NCBI GenBank assembly: GCA_034440575.1
Contig: JAOTOL010001172.1
Location: forward strand, 62,001 to 126,000
Reading direction: 5' to 3'
Source: Imbricaverruca yamaguchii
Lineage: Eukaryota > Arthropoda > Thecostraca > Neoverrucidae
Length of the DNA stretch: 64,000 bases
Below, piece after piece: positions 51,601 to 59,875 of this stretch; the first letter of the stretch is position 1; every line of letters starts with the position of its first letter. The notes beneath the pieces are model-generated. The model had not been told where the DNA came from. It was given only the letters and a program-made list of their open reading frames with translations, and made no database searches. A program made the translations under genes and the position numbers.

Positions 51601-54600
51601 GGTGCTCTCATCGCTGGTTTCTAGTTTACGTTGCTACATTGCTGTTCCGGACATATCATATATATAACATTTTCATTTTGTCCGCTTTCCTCTTAATGGT
51701 TCAACGGAAGTTGTCAAATTTGCAAGAGAAGCCACACGTGAATGCGTACAATTTTATACCTAGCCGGATTTCATAACCGCGAGAGAGCAATGTTGTAATC
51801 AGGGGTAGATCCAGGAATTGTTATGTGGGCACCTGTCTGGAGGGGCGCTATTTCTTTGGAGCGGCGCCACTGTGGAAGCATCTGCCTCTGGCTGCAAAAT
51901 TCGAGGGGGCGGGATGCACTCGGCCCTTCCCCAAGGGTCGCCTTTTCTTTCAAGGGGGTACCTTTTTCATAGAGGCGCCTCAGGCTGAAAAATTCGAGCG
52001 GCTGCACTGGAACTTTTTCAGAGGGACGCATTCTCCCGGCCTGAGGAACGCCACCTTCCACGTGGGGGTATGTACCCTCAGTTCCAGACCCTTTATTCTC
52101 CCTGGCTGTCATTGCATTACAATGTTTGCCCTTGAAACAGGAAAGCATTGGAAAGGAAATTGTATCTTCACATTTGCTACCAGAAAACCATAGTTCAATA
52201 TTTTATGTTTTTCCTGCTACAAGAGGGCAACGTTTAACATACATACCGCATTGCTCTATGGTGATCATGAAATCTGGTCCAACACGTACGGCATAAAACT
52301 AGACGTTCATAGGTAGCGATTAGTAGTGAAAATAACTAATTTTCGTGGAATATTTAGTCCCCATAATATAATCTTTAATAACGGTAAATCTCAAAAATTG
52401 AAATACACATAACATTGAATTGAAGTGTCTGAAAATTCCATTGAAAAAAGAAGTGGCTAAAATCCAATATGTTTTTTCGTTGGAGGAGGAGGGGAGGGAA
52501 GGCGGGGTTAGGCCCTATATCCTGTTCAAACTTACTGCGTTCCGGGTTTGTCCCCTCAATTTCGATTGTGTAGTTACACCCATGTCTGTGAGTATGATGT
52601 ACGTTAACCGGTACGAATAGTATGAAACACGCACACACATACACACGCACATACATGCACACACACACACACACGCACACATACACATACACATACACAC
52701 ACATACACAAACACACACACACATGCACACACACACACACACACACACATACACACACACACATACACACACACACACACACACACATGTGCACACACAT
52801 GTACATTCAAGCCATGCACATGAAGCTGGCAGTTGACATGTTGCCCGCATAACTACGTGGCGGGATATATTACAATGACGCGCAATCAGGAAGTTAATTG
52901 TGTATCTTGGGCACATATGCGTATCCGTATTTTAATATCGGTATAGGGAATACATTTTCGTTCGATTCTCATTCTGACTACCAGCATACACTTCCTCGAG
53001 GAAAGACAAAATCGGCGGAATGCTGAATACTCGGACTTAGTGAGGTTCGTTACGGTGGGATTACTACATCTATAAGTCCGAGTGCCCAGAGAACGTCAAA
53101 TGCATGTAATGATTGCATGAATCGCAGAATGGCTGTAAAACACGATTATAGTAATGCTTTACCGACCACACTGGTCGGTAACATGCCAATGTATTGGTCA
53201 AATTTGTGATTGGAAGGCTTAAAGTACAATGAAAAGCTTTCGGTTGCAGGCCATCTTCAGTTCATGCATAGCATTTGCAATTTAGTTGCAAATAAAAGTA
53301 GTGCTGTCATAAATGCGCCGGCACTGTGACGGAAGACATTTGCGAGCTGTATTTGCTTTTCGTTTTTTCTTCTTTTACAGGATCTTGGCGACCTACGCAC
53401 AAATGTAAAAAAGGAAGCGGTATGATCTCTTTAATGAGTTATTGTGGATGTATGTGGGCGTTATTTTTGTTTCCTTATAGCTGAAATGCAGATGTTATAT
53501 TTGAATTGAAGATGGCTTGCAGCCGAAAGCTTTTCTTTGTACTTGATGCCATTTGATAACGAATTTGGACAACACATTGCATGCTACCGACCAGTTTTGC
53601 AATTGATATAAGAATGCATGTAATGTTTGGTTCCATGCGGAAGGTATGAGTGTCTCGATTGGTCCACGGAATGCCGGCTGTGTATGATGATTGGTCCGCT
53701 GATGATCCGCTGGGTGACTTGGTAAGTTTGCGATTGGTCCACAGAATGTCGGCTGTGTATGATGATTGGTCCGCTGATGACCCGCTGGGTGAGTTGGTAG
53801 GTTTGCGATTCGTCCACAACATAGTCTCTCTGTGATGATTGCTTCGTTAAAGAATGTGTTGGTGTATTTGCAGGTCTGCGATTGGCCTGAGAACGCCGGC
53901 TGTGTTCCGGGAAAGCCCACCGACCCCCCAACACCGGACGTTCCTCCGGAACCTGACATGGAGTGTGACTGCGAGTGCTGTTTGAAACCCAATCAGGGCG
54001 ACTGCACTACGTTCTACCTGTGCAAGGTACGCTCACTATCTGCCACCGAAGCACCATGGAACAAGCTCTCAGACAAACCGCATGAACTGAATACTTTCAA
54101 TGAAATCTAAATTATTTGCTGCGCAACAGTAGAACATGAATTGGTGTATTTTGAAGTAGTTTTAATTCCCAAGATATTTCCAATATTTTGGATTAAAAAA
54201 TCAAATCTTTATCTAAAGTGTGAAGCTGGCTGCAAAGTGTTATCAAAAAGTGTGTGGGGTGGACCAGCGCCACTCCAAATTTGTAGTTGGGGAGGCCCCT
54301 CTGCTTCCCCTCCTCCACTGCATGCTTCTTCGCCCATGCCGGCGATGCTTTTTTAAGGGAAAAATATGTATCCATAATTGACATGCATACACATGCATCG
54401 CCAAGGAAATCCTATAACACTTTTTTTAAGTAGACAACGTAATTAAACTTCAGAAAATGAGACAGTTGGATTCCTTTGGATTGGTTCTCCTTGGATAGGA
54501 ATATATCTCTGCCCCTCGGCGCCAGAAACGTTCTCTTGTCCGTGGATGAAAGACAGGCACATATCGATCACAAGGATCAGTCAGAAAGCCTGCTGGTCCT

Positions 54601-57600
54601 AACCGGGTCTTCCTACCGGACTTCGGTTCTTACATTTGCCACCTGTAATCGACGGCAGGTGCACGGTGCGACTGACTGCGCACCTCCGTTCGCAGGACGG
54701 CAAGGCCTACCTGGAGTCGTGCGCCACCGGCCTGGTGTTCAACCCCATCATCCAGAACTGCGACCTGCCCAGCAACTACCAGTGTGGTAAGACGGCCGGG
54801 CCGGGCCGGGCCGGGTCGGGTCTGTCGACAGACGCGACTCACGCTGCCTGTCAGCTCCGGTGTATGCAGCATCTCACACCGCCACCATCACCGCTGCCCT
54901 TCTGTTTCAGGTGGCGACGATGACGGAGGCGATGACGACTTTGACTGTCCCAAGGACGGCCTGTATCCCAACCCCAAGGATTGTCACACCTTTTACCACT
55001 GCTCAAATGGCATTGCCTACCTCAAAGACTGTCCGGCGGGCCTGCACTTTGACTCCATCAATGAGCGCTGTGAATGGCCCGAGCAGGCAGGCTGTAGTGG
55101 CCAGGCAACCACCCCCAAACCCCCTCCACCCCCTACCACTACCAAGCCAACCACGGCGAAACCCACCACGACCAAGGCAACCACAACCAAACCCCCTCCA
55201 CCCCCTACCACTACCCGCAAACCAACTACTCCGTCTATCTTCGACTGCCCTGCAGACGGCCTGTACCCCAACCCTAAGGACTGTCACACCTTCTTCCATT
55301 GTTCTAACGGCCACGCTTACCTCAAGGATTGTCCGGCCGATTTGGACTTTGATCCCATCAAGCAGCGTTGTGAATGGCCTGACCAGGCCGGTTGTCGCTA
55401 CCCGGCTACTACGGCGAAACCCACCACGACCAAGCCAACCACGACGAAACCCACCACGACCAAGGCAACCACGGCGAAACCCACCACGACCAAGCCAACC
55501 ACGACGAAACCCACCACGACCAAGCCAACCACGACGAAACCCCTCCACCCCCTACCACTACCCGCAAACCAACTACTCCGTCTATCTTCGACTGCCCTGC
55601 AGACGGCCTGTACCCCAACCCTAAGGACTGTCACACCTTCTTCCATTGTTCTAACGGCCACGTTTACCTCAAGGATTGTCCGGCCGACTTGGACTTTGAT
55701 CCCATCAAGCAGCGTTGTGAATGGCCTGACCAGGCCGGTTGTCGCTACACGGCTACTACCACAGCGAAACCCACCACGACCAAGCCAACCACGACGAAAC
55801 CCACCACGACCAAGGCAACCACGACGAAACCCACCACGACCAAGCCAACCACGACCAAACCCCCTCCACCCCCTACCACTACCCGGAAACCAACTACTCC
55901 GTCTATCTTCGAATGTCCTGCAGACGGCCTGTACCCCAACCCTAAGGACTGTCACACCTTCTTCCATTGTTCTAACGGCCACGCTTACCTCAAGGATTGT
56001 CCGGCCAACTTGGACTTCGATCCCATCAAGCAGCGTTGTGAATGGCCTGACCAGGCCGGTTGTCGCTACCCGGCTACTACGGCGAAACCCACCACGACCA
56101 AGGCAACCACGGCGAAACCCACCACGACCAAGGCAACCACGGCGAAACCCACCACAACCAAGGCAACCACGACGAAACCCACCACGACCAAGCCAACCAC
56201 GACGAAACCCACCACGACCAAGCCAACCACGACCAAACCCCCTCCACCCCCTACCACTACCCGGAAACCAACTACTCCGTCTATCTTCGACTGCCCTGCA
56301 GACGGCCTGTACCCCAACCCTAAGGACTGCCACACCTTCTTCCATTGTTCTAACGGCCACGCTTACCTCAAGGATTGTCCGGCCGACTTGGACTTTGATC
56401 CCATCAAGCAGCGTTGCGAATGGCCTGACCAGGCCGGTTGTCGCTACCCGGCTACTACCACGGCGAAATCTACTCCGGCAGTAACCACCCCGCGGCCCAC
56501 GACACCAAAGCCGACGACACCAAAGCCGACGACTCCAAAGCCGACGACACCCAAGCCGACGACGCCTAAGCCGACGCCCACTCCGGGCTGGGTCTGTCCC
56601 ACCAGCAACGGCCTCTTCCCCAACCCCAAGGACTGCCACTCATTCTACCATTGTTCCAACGGCCACGCCTACCTCAAGGACTGTCCTGCCAACCTGGAGT
56701 TCAACCCGGTGCTGCTAGTGTGTGACTGGCCCGAGCAGGCTGGCTGCGGGGGCCCGACGCCAGCGCCGACCTCACACCCGACCACCACACCCAAGCCCAA
56801 CCCGGACGTCATCTGCCCGAACGACACGTGCGCGTGCAGGTGAGATCTGGATGCCGACCTGGAGAGGACGGCGAGCCGCCGGGGGTAGGGGATGCATGTC
56901 ACGGCGGTGTTCCGGTCTGGCGTCCAATCAGATAGAATCCGCAGGCAGGAGACACTGGCCGTCTGCCGGACTGCGCGCGCCTTTATGGACGCTGTCGCCC
57001 GTCAGCTTCACTCGTGGAAACTCGCCAGCTCGCTGGCGCCGACATACATTTTACGTACTTTTGATCAGATCCCAGCAACTGCAGAGATGCAATGTTGCTA
57101 TCAAGTTATTGTAAACACGCTTGAGTATAATCCAAAGTCACGCGGCTGTGTGCTGAGAGGGCGGGCGCGGTGCTCAGAATGCGCATTTCGTTCTATCATT
57201 GCATATTTGTTATCTTGCTGTGCTTGATAAAAATGTAGCATCGCAGTTTTTGTGCATTAAGTACACATTAAGCAATAATTAAGCAAGATATCAAAGTAAT
57301 GAAGCGATAGCTAAGCATTAGTTAAGCATGTGCATTATTGCCTGAGTAAAATTTGAAAGCGCCAAGGTTGACACACCCTTTGGTAAGCGTGTGTGTACGC
57401 CTATGGGTTTATTTCGCTGAGGGGATAAATGAATCACATTGGCTTTTTTCACTGCCATACCATCGGTTTCTGGACTGCCACACCGGATTGCCGCCTGCGT
57501 CATGAGCGACGCAGGCACTGGAATCGTCATGCATGTTGCAAGTGTGGGTGGCTGTTTTAGTCAGGGTGCTAGCTATAGATCGCGATTGCCTTGTAGTTTA

Positions 57601-59875
57601 TTACGTGCAGTTCTTAGACTGCAGTGCGTGCAGTGGGTATTCGAATATTGACCATTGTTTCCTGCATGCAGACTTTTTTCGCATGTGACAGGCCATTGAA
57701 CTCCTCAATTGCACCGATTTGGTGTATTAAGATGCCGGATCTGTCAAATCATGTCTAAAAAGGGCTGCTCAACTGCTTATGAACAAGTGGCTGGGAGCCA
57801 ACGATATAGTAAAGCATGGCAGATTGGACATGCATTTAGTTTATAAAGTCAGTAGCCATATGAGCTGAGTATGTGGTTCATAGCTTCAGCCATCTTGTTC
57901 ATTTTATGGTTAAAGTTGAATGTCTCGCTGCATGGTTCTTGGATGCTTCATATTAGAGCATGATGAGCGTGTGCTTAATATTAGAGCATGATAAGGGTGT
58001 GCTTCATAGTAGAACATTAGCCTGTGTTGCATGGTTACTGCATGTTTTGTATTAGCTTAGGGGACTTGCAGTCGGTATCGTATTAACTCTGGTTATTGCA
58101 TGTATTCTGGTTGGTTGTGCAACAATAATTGCTCTGCGTGGCCATTCACTCTTTAACTGTTCTTTCTTGCCACATTTGTATTACAATTAGCTTAAAATAA
58201 TAGTGATATCTTTGGAGAGATCACATTCATGAAAGAGCTTTCCATATCAACGGGAGTGATACATTCCATCATATTAACCCGTATTAACACTGCCTTTTAC
58301 ATGTCGAAAGAAAGCCGGTGAGTGATACCAACATGTTCGTCGTCACGGTGCTCACAAACACCGCCATGTAGCTATGGTTCAATGCGATAACACCATTTTA
58401 GCGCGATAATAGGATATTCTGAGTCATTCCATGACATTTTTCTAACACCTGAAGCACAGGTGAATGAACCTTAATAGCATGGCGACCCCACGACGTGCAT
58501 ATTTGCGTTGCATCGCGATGCATGTTCGAACTCCATTCGCTTGGTGTTGGCGGAGTTGTTAACTGAAGAACAACGCTATGGCACGCATCACGGAATGCCT
58601 AAGTGAGTAACAAACTAATTATGGCGTTCCTTTCCGGGTTATCCACATATTTGCTAAAGTTTGATGGAATATAAACGAAGTAGCATCAGGCACTTTCGAG
58701 TCAAGTCATCGTGGGCCAGATAAAGTTCCTTGACTATCACTCAAGCCACAAGAAGCCTCAGGCTTTCAGTTGGATCCCAGTTTCGCTATAGCCCGCTAAT
58801 TTATATTTGCTTTCACTCTGTCGAAATGCATGCTTCTGCAATTGCACCATTTCACTATATTTCAAGCATTAACCATTGGGTTTCTCACATAACGTAGGCA
58901 TATAACGTTGGAAAAAATGTATCACTAAGGATGCTTGGTCTCATGGAGCACTATATACACGGTGTATTTTTTGCATGGCGAAAACTTTTTGCTCATTTTA
59001 AGTTAAAATGACACGAACATCTTTTTTCTAGTGCCAAAAGACCCAATTTAAAACTTTTTAAAAGTGCGCAACATACACATGACTTATGTTTACTAGCGGC
59101 ATATTGTACGTTTGACTAGAGTGTAATAGCGGGAGAGGAAGTATTTCGGATACCCCATTCGAGCACCATAGCGGAGTTACCAGTATATGTTTGGCGATCC
59201 GCTTGGGTGTTATGATAGGGTGGTGCCGGTATAAATTAGATCCAATTTGAGTGTCACAGCGGAACGGAACTGTCTGTTTAGGATGGTGTACCTGAGTGCT
59301 AGAGTAAGGGGTGGTGCCAGTACATATATCGGAGACTACTTGAGTTCCCTGGCGGGTAGTGTTCGTACTACACTCGAGTACTAGGGTAGGGCGCCAGTAT
59401 ACATCGGAGATCACATGAGTGCCCTAGGGAGGGGGTGTTGATACTTTACTCGGTTTGTGCGTCGGTCGCGACAGAAACCCTGATTATATGTATGCAAACC
59501 TCTAGGCTGCCCGACAAGTACGACTGCAACGGCTTCTATCAGTGCAAGGACGGCAAGGCTCACCATGAGGCCTGCCCGGACGGTCTCTACTTTAATCCCG
59601 ACACGGAAGTGTGCGACTATCCCGGCAATGTGCGCTGCGATCCCATTACGTCGCCCAAACCGGCCACCACCACCCCGACGCCCAAACCGGCCACCACCAC
59701 CCCGACGCCTACACCGCCGCCACCGCCATGCACATTCCCCTGCTCAGCGAGTGACGGCGCGTACGCCAACGCACTCAACAGCGCCACCTACTTCCAGTGC
59801 TCGGGAGGCGCTGCCAGCATTCACTATTGTCCGTCTGGTCAGAAGTTCAGCACCGACACAGGTGCATGTAACTAA
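39583..59875 (+). CDS. Secreted multi-domain peritrophin-A (CBM14) chitin-binding protein, mucin-like
   Basis: Six exons (39583-39622, 49033-49199, 53874-54026, 54696-54786, 54911-56839, 59506-59875) join with matching phases into 917 codons, provided one base missing in the large exon is allowed for (see 55540). Residues 1-17 form a signal peptide, [19 protein letters not shown]. About ten six-cysteine peritrophin-A domains follow, the first near residues 29-79 and the second near 100-150. Domains three to seven are near-identical ([12 protein letters not shown]...[12 protein letters not shown]) and separated by [10 protein letters not shown] linkers, likely O-glycosylated. Such proteins bind chitin in the peritrophic matrix or cuticle. 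An acidic patch (DDDGGDDD) precedes domain three. The gene probably continues or has alternative ends: exon 62483-62923 has the same entry and exit phase. Confidence 0.9.
39614..39910 (+). repeat. 53-bp array built from the exon 1 donor junction
   Basis: Six units at exact 53-bp spacing (39614, 39667, 39720 and onward) repeat TGGCCACAG|GTAAGGCCCT, the last nine coding bases and the donor of exon 1. The rest of each unit is GACAGCCTGTTGCTAGTGAT GGTGCT-like. All six keep CACAG|GTAAGG unchanged, so six equivalent 5' splice sites lie in a row. Only the first is preceded by the start codon. Confidence 0.93.
40840..41150 (+). repeat. Degenerate tandem repeat, about 30 bp
   Basis: Around ten diverged units of GTGCCCCTCATTGGAAGTGC AGTAG type. 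More diverged units may extend back to about 40550 (TCATTGGGAAACGTGCCC). Non-coding. Confidence 0.7.
42130..42420 (+). mobile_element. Dispersed repeat family B, copy 3 (partial)
   Basis: It resembles 9240-9420: GTCAGG then TTTAGGGTCA, AAGCGAGGTCATCTCCAA, and a block with AACTTTCAGTGATT against AACTTTCAGCATTT. The similarity is moderate and seen by eye only. Confidence 0.5.
43627..43795 (-). mobile_element. tRNA-derived SINE, family S1, copy 3
   Basis: Reverse-complement copy of the elements at 1167 and 27918, with CCTAGACTACTCGTCC, ACAATCTTTCGATTGTGG, GGTCGCGGGCGAAGAGTAGC and the ATTATTGGTTTTACGG tail. The exact target duplication GTTCTTTTAT lies at 43617-43626 and 43796-43805, which fixes its ends. 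Confidence 0.88.
44215..45905 (+). repeat. Higher-order minisatellite, 43-bp units in 129-bp triplets
   Basis: The basic 43-bp unit is CCACTCCCATCGCTGCTACC CTCACTCCACAGCTGCAATG. Three variant units (CCACTCCCATCGCTGCTAYC, the same with GCGGTGCC, and CCACTTCTATCTCTGCTACC) alternate as a 129-bp higher-order repeat, copied about ten times. The 5' end (44215-44480) is a more diverged form. 43 is not a multiple of three and the unit lacks stops in every frame. All three + frames are therefore open for 434-579 codons with the same rotated peptide. They are not considered genes. Confidence 0.93.
46206..46316. repeat. Inverted repeat, exact 14-bp arms
   Basis: GACAGTTTCAGCTG (46206-46219) and CAGCTGAAACTGTC (46303-46316) are exact reverse complements 83 bp apart. 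They lie shortly upstream of the transposon-like pseudogene at 46505, so they might be part of that element, but no matching end was found downstream of it. Confidence 0.7.
46505..47985 (+). pseudogene. Broken copy of a dispersed arthropod gene family (unnamed, transposon-like)
   Basis: It can be read as [40 protein letters not shown], an acidic linker, [57 protein letters not shown], then [14 protein letters not shown] and [20 protein letters not shown], ending near 47985. I recognise this motif order from multicopy uncharacterised proteins in arthropods and cnidarians that behave like mobile-element genes. I do not know a formal name. Two frame changes (near 46880 and 47465) and an in-frame stop (47220) make this copy a pseudogene. 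It has no introns and lies in intron 1 on the gene's own strand. Confidence 0.8.
47986..48617 (+). other. Intron 1, no recognised feature
   Basis: AT-rich sequence with no recognisable gene or repeat. Confidence 0.4.
48618..48960 (+). repeat. Tandem duplication, two units of about 172 bp
   Basis: TTTTCTAACCCCATAGC...AGCAGAATTAATA and the following sequence (AATATGCAAATGTGCGATAT, then CTGCAGCTTCTGTCTCCACA) occur at 48618-48789 and again at 48790-48960 with few changes. The second copy ends about 70 bp before the exon 2 acceptor. It contains no exon-derived sequence. Confidence 0.92.
49033..49199 (+). CDS. Chitin-binding protein exon 2
   Basis: Acceptor ACTTCATTGCAG|GCCTGC, donor AAACTCATG|GTATGT. 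It encodes [35 protein letters not shown] and [14 protein letters not shown], that is cysteines one to four of the first peritrophin-A domain. The last two cysteines ([10 protein letters not shown]) are at the start of exon 3. Reading past the donor gives a stop after [12 protein letters not shown], so the splice is needed. Confidence 0.92.
49254..52584 (+). mobile_element. Dispersed repeat family A copy, possibly a TIR element
   Basis: The part 50094-52584 is the reverse complement of 30744-33290 and holds diverged subrepeats of about 300 bp (CGGTTTCTTCGGTCG, ATCAAGCAATAGCC, GACATGTCAAGGTCAAA). The outer ends CATGGGTGTAACCA (49254-49267) and TAGTTACACCCATG (52571-52584) are inverted repeats at 13 of 14 bases, and each is followed inward by GGGGACA-type sequence. 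They may be the true termini. The left 0.8 kb is not shared with the other copy. No transposase is recognised. Boundaries are less certain on the left. Confidence 0.6.
49695..49857 (+). mobile_element. tRNA-derived SINE-like element, family S3
   Basis: An A-box-like TAGTTCAATGGTTAAG and a B box GGGGTTCGATTCCCC are present. GCGTCG and CGATGC could pair as an acceptor stem, so the head is tRNA-like. The anticodon arm (TCTGGCAAGCCAGA) has a loop too short for a working tRNA. A unique body follows. Flanks TGGGTGTCCCTGG and TGGGTGTCCTTGG suggest a target duplication with one mismatch. A tRNA pseudogene is the alternative. Confidence 0.6.
52622..52800. repeat. (CA)n microsatellite
   Basis: About 180 bp of CA with interruptions of CATACA/CACGCA. 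HT- and CV-repeat open frames on the two strands are artefacts. Confidence 0.95.
52801..53652 (+). other. Chitin-binding gene intron 2, unique part
   Basis: No gene is recognised. Two AAGCTTTCGGTTGCAGGCCA / TTGCAGCCGAAAGCTTTTCT-like blocks near 53235 and 53516 are inverted relative to each other. They may be ends of a small foldback sequence. Confidence 0.4.
53653..53873 (+). repeat. 75-bp array built from the chitin-binding exon 3 acceptor junction
   Basis: Units at 53656, 53731 and 53806 (75-bp spacing) carry TTTGCGATTGGTCCACAGAA TGTCGGCTGTGTATG. The real exon 3 starts GTCTGCGATTGGCCTGAGAA, then CGCCGGCTGTGTTCC, at 53874. Each unit is a diverged copy of the first 35 or so coding bases. The rest of the unit is TGATGATTGGTCCGCTGATG type. 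The third unit is truncated and runs into the true acceptor. Confidence 0.9.
53874..54026 (+). CDS. Chitin-binding protein exon 3
   Basis: Acceptor GGTGTATTTGCAG|GTCTGC, donor CTGTGCAAG|GTACGC; 51 codons, phase 0 to 0. It encodes [10 protein letters not shown] (end of domain one), a proline-rich linker, and the first half of domain two: [22 protein letters not shown]. Domain two has extra cysteines at its start (CDCECC), unlike the others. Confidence 0.92.
54027..54695 (+). other. Chitin-binding gene intron 3
   Basis: No gene or clear repeat is recognised. Confidence 0.5.
54696..54786 (+). CDS. Chitin-binding protein exon 4
   Basis: Acceptor CCTCCGTTCGCAG|GACGGC, donor CAGTGTG|GTAAGA. It encodes [30 protein letters not shown], the second half of peritrophin-A domain two, plus one base. 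The donor is followed by a short CCGGG repeat in the 124-bp intron. Confidence 0.93.
54911..56839 (+). CDS. Chitin-binding protein exon 5, six domains with Thr/Pro-rich linkers
   Basis: Acceptor CTTCTGTTTCAG|GTGGCG, donor GCGCGTGCAG|GTGAGA. It carries an acidic start and then six complete peritrophin-A domains, starting at about 54945, 55243, 55590, 55908, 56287 and 56593. Each is followed by a [14 protein letters not shown] mucin-like linker. It ends with NDTCAC, opening another domain. Domains two to five are nearly identical, so the exon grew by internal duplication. The frame changes once at 55540-55543, where a C run is four long instead of five. Long minus-strand open frames are shadows. 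Confidence 0.88.
55540..55543 (+). other. Single-base frameshift in a linker of exon 5
   Basis: The linker normally reads ACCAAACCCCCTCCACCCCC with five C after AAA (copies near 55195, 55860 and 56227). Here it is AAACCCCTCC with four C. Frame 1 upstream and frame 3 downstream both continue in perfect peritrophin domains. It is most simply a homopolymer sequencing error or a recent indel; with it, the protein would shift after about residue 360. Confidence 0.85.
56840..59505 (+). other. Chitin-binding gene intron 5
   Basis: No gene is recognised. Around 57930-58030 there is a short repeat of TATTAGAGCATGATnAGnGTGTGCTT type. Between about 59155 and 59440 there are degenerate units of roughly 60 bp with GGTGGTGCCnGTA and GAGTnnCnnnGCGG, ending near the exon 6 acceptor but not derived from it. 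Confidence 0.5.
59506..59875 (+). CDS. Chitin-binding protein exon 6, terminal with stop
   Basis: Acceptor CAAACCTCTAG|GCTGCC. AG from exon 5 plus G gives Arg, then [20 protein letters not shown] and the rest of a peritrophin-A domain ending [14 protein letters not shown] linker follows. The last domain starts [15 protein letters not shown] and stops at TGACN with TAA at 59873-59875. That domain lacks its sixth cysteine. The sequence ACACAG|GTGCAT at 59857-59862 is also a possible donor, so the stop could be intronic in some transcripts. Confidence 0.85.

Noticed and set aside
55398..56639. 413-residue minus-strand open frame, Gly/Arg/Val-rich
   Set aside because: Complement of the repetitive peritrophin exon; the plus strand shows conserved six-cysteine domains and correct splice phases.
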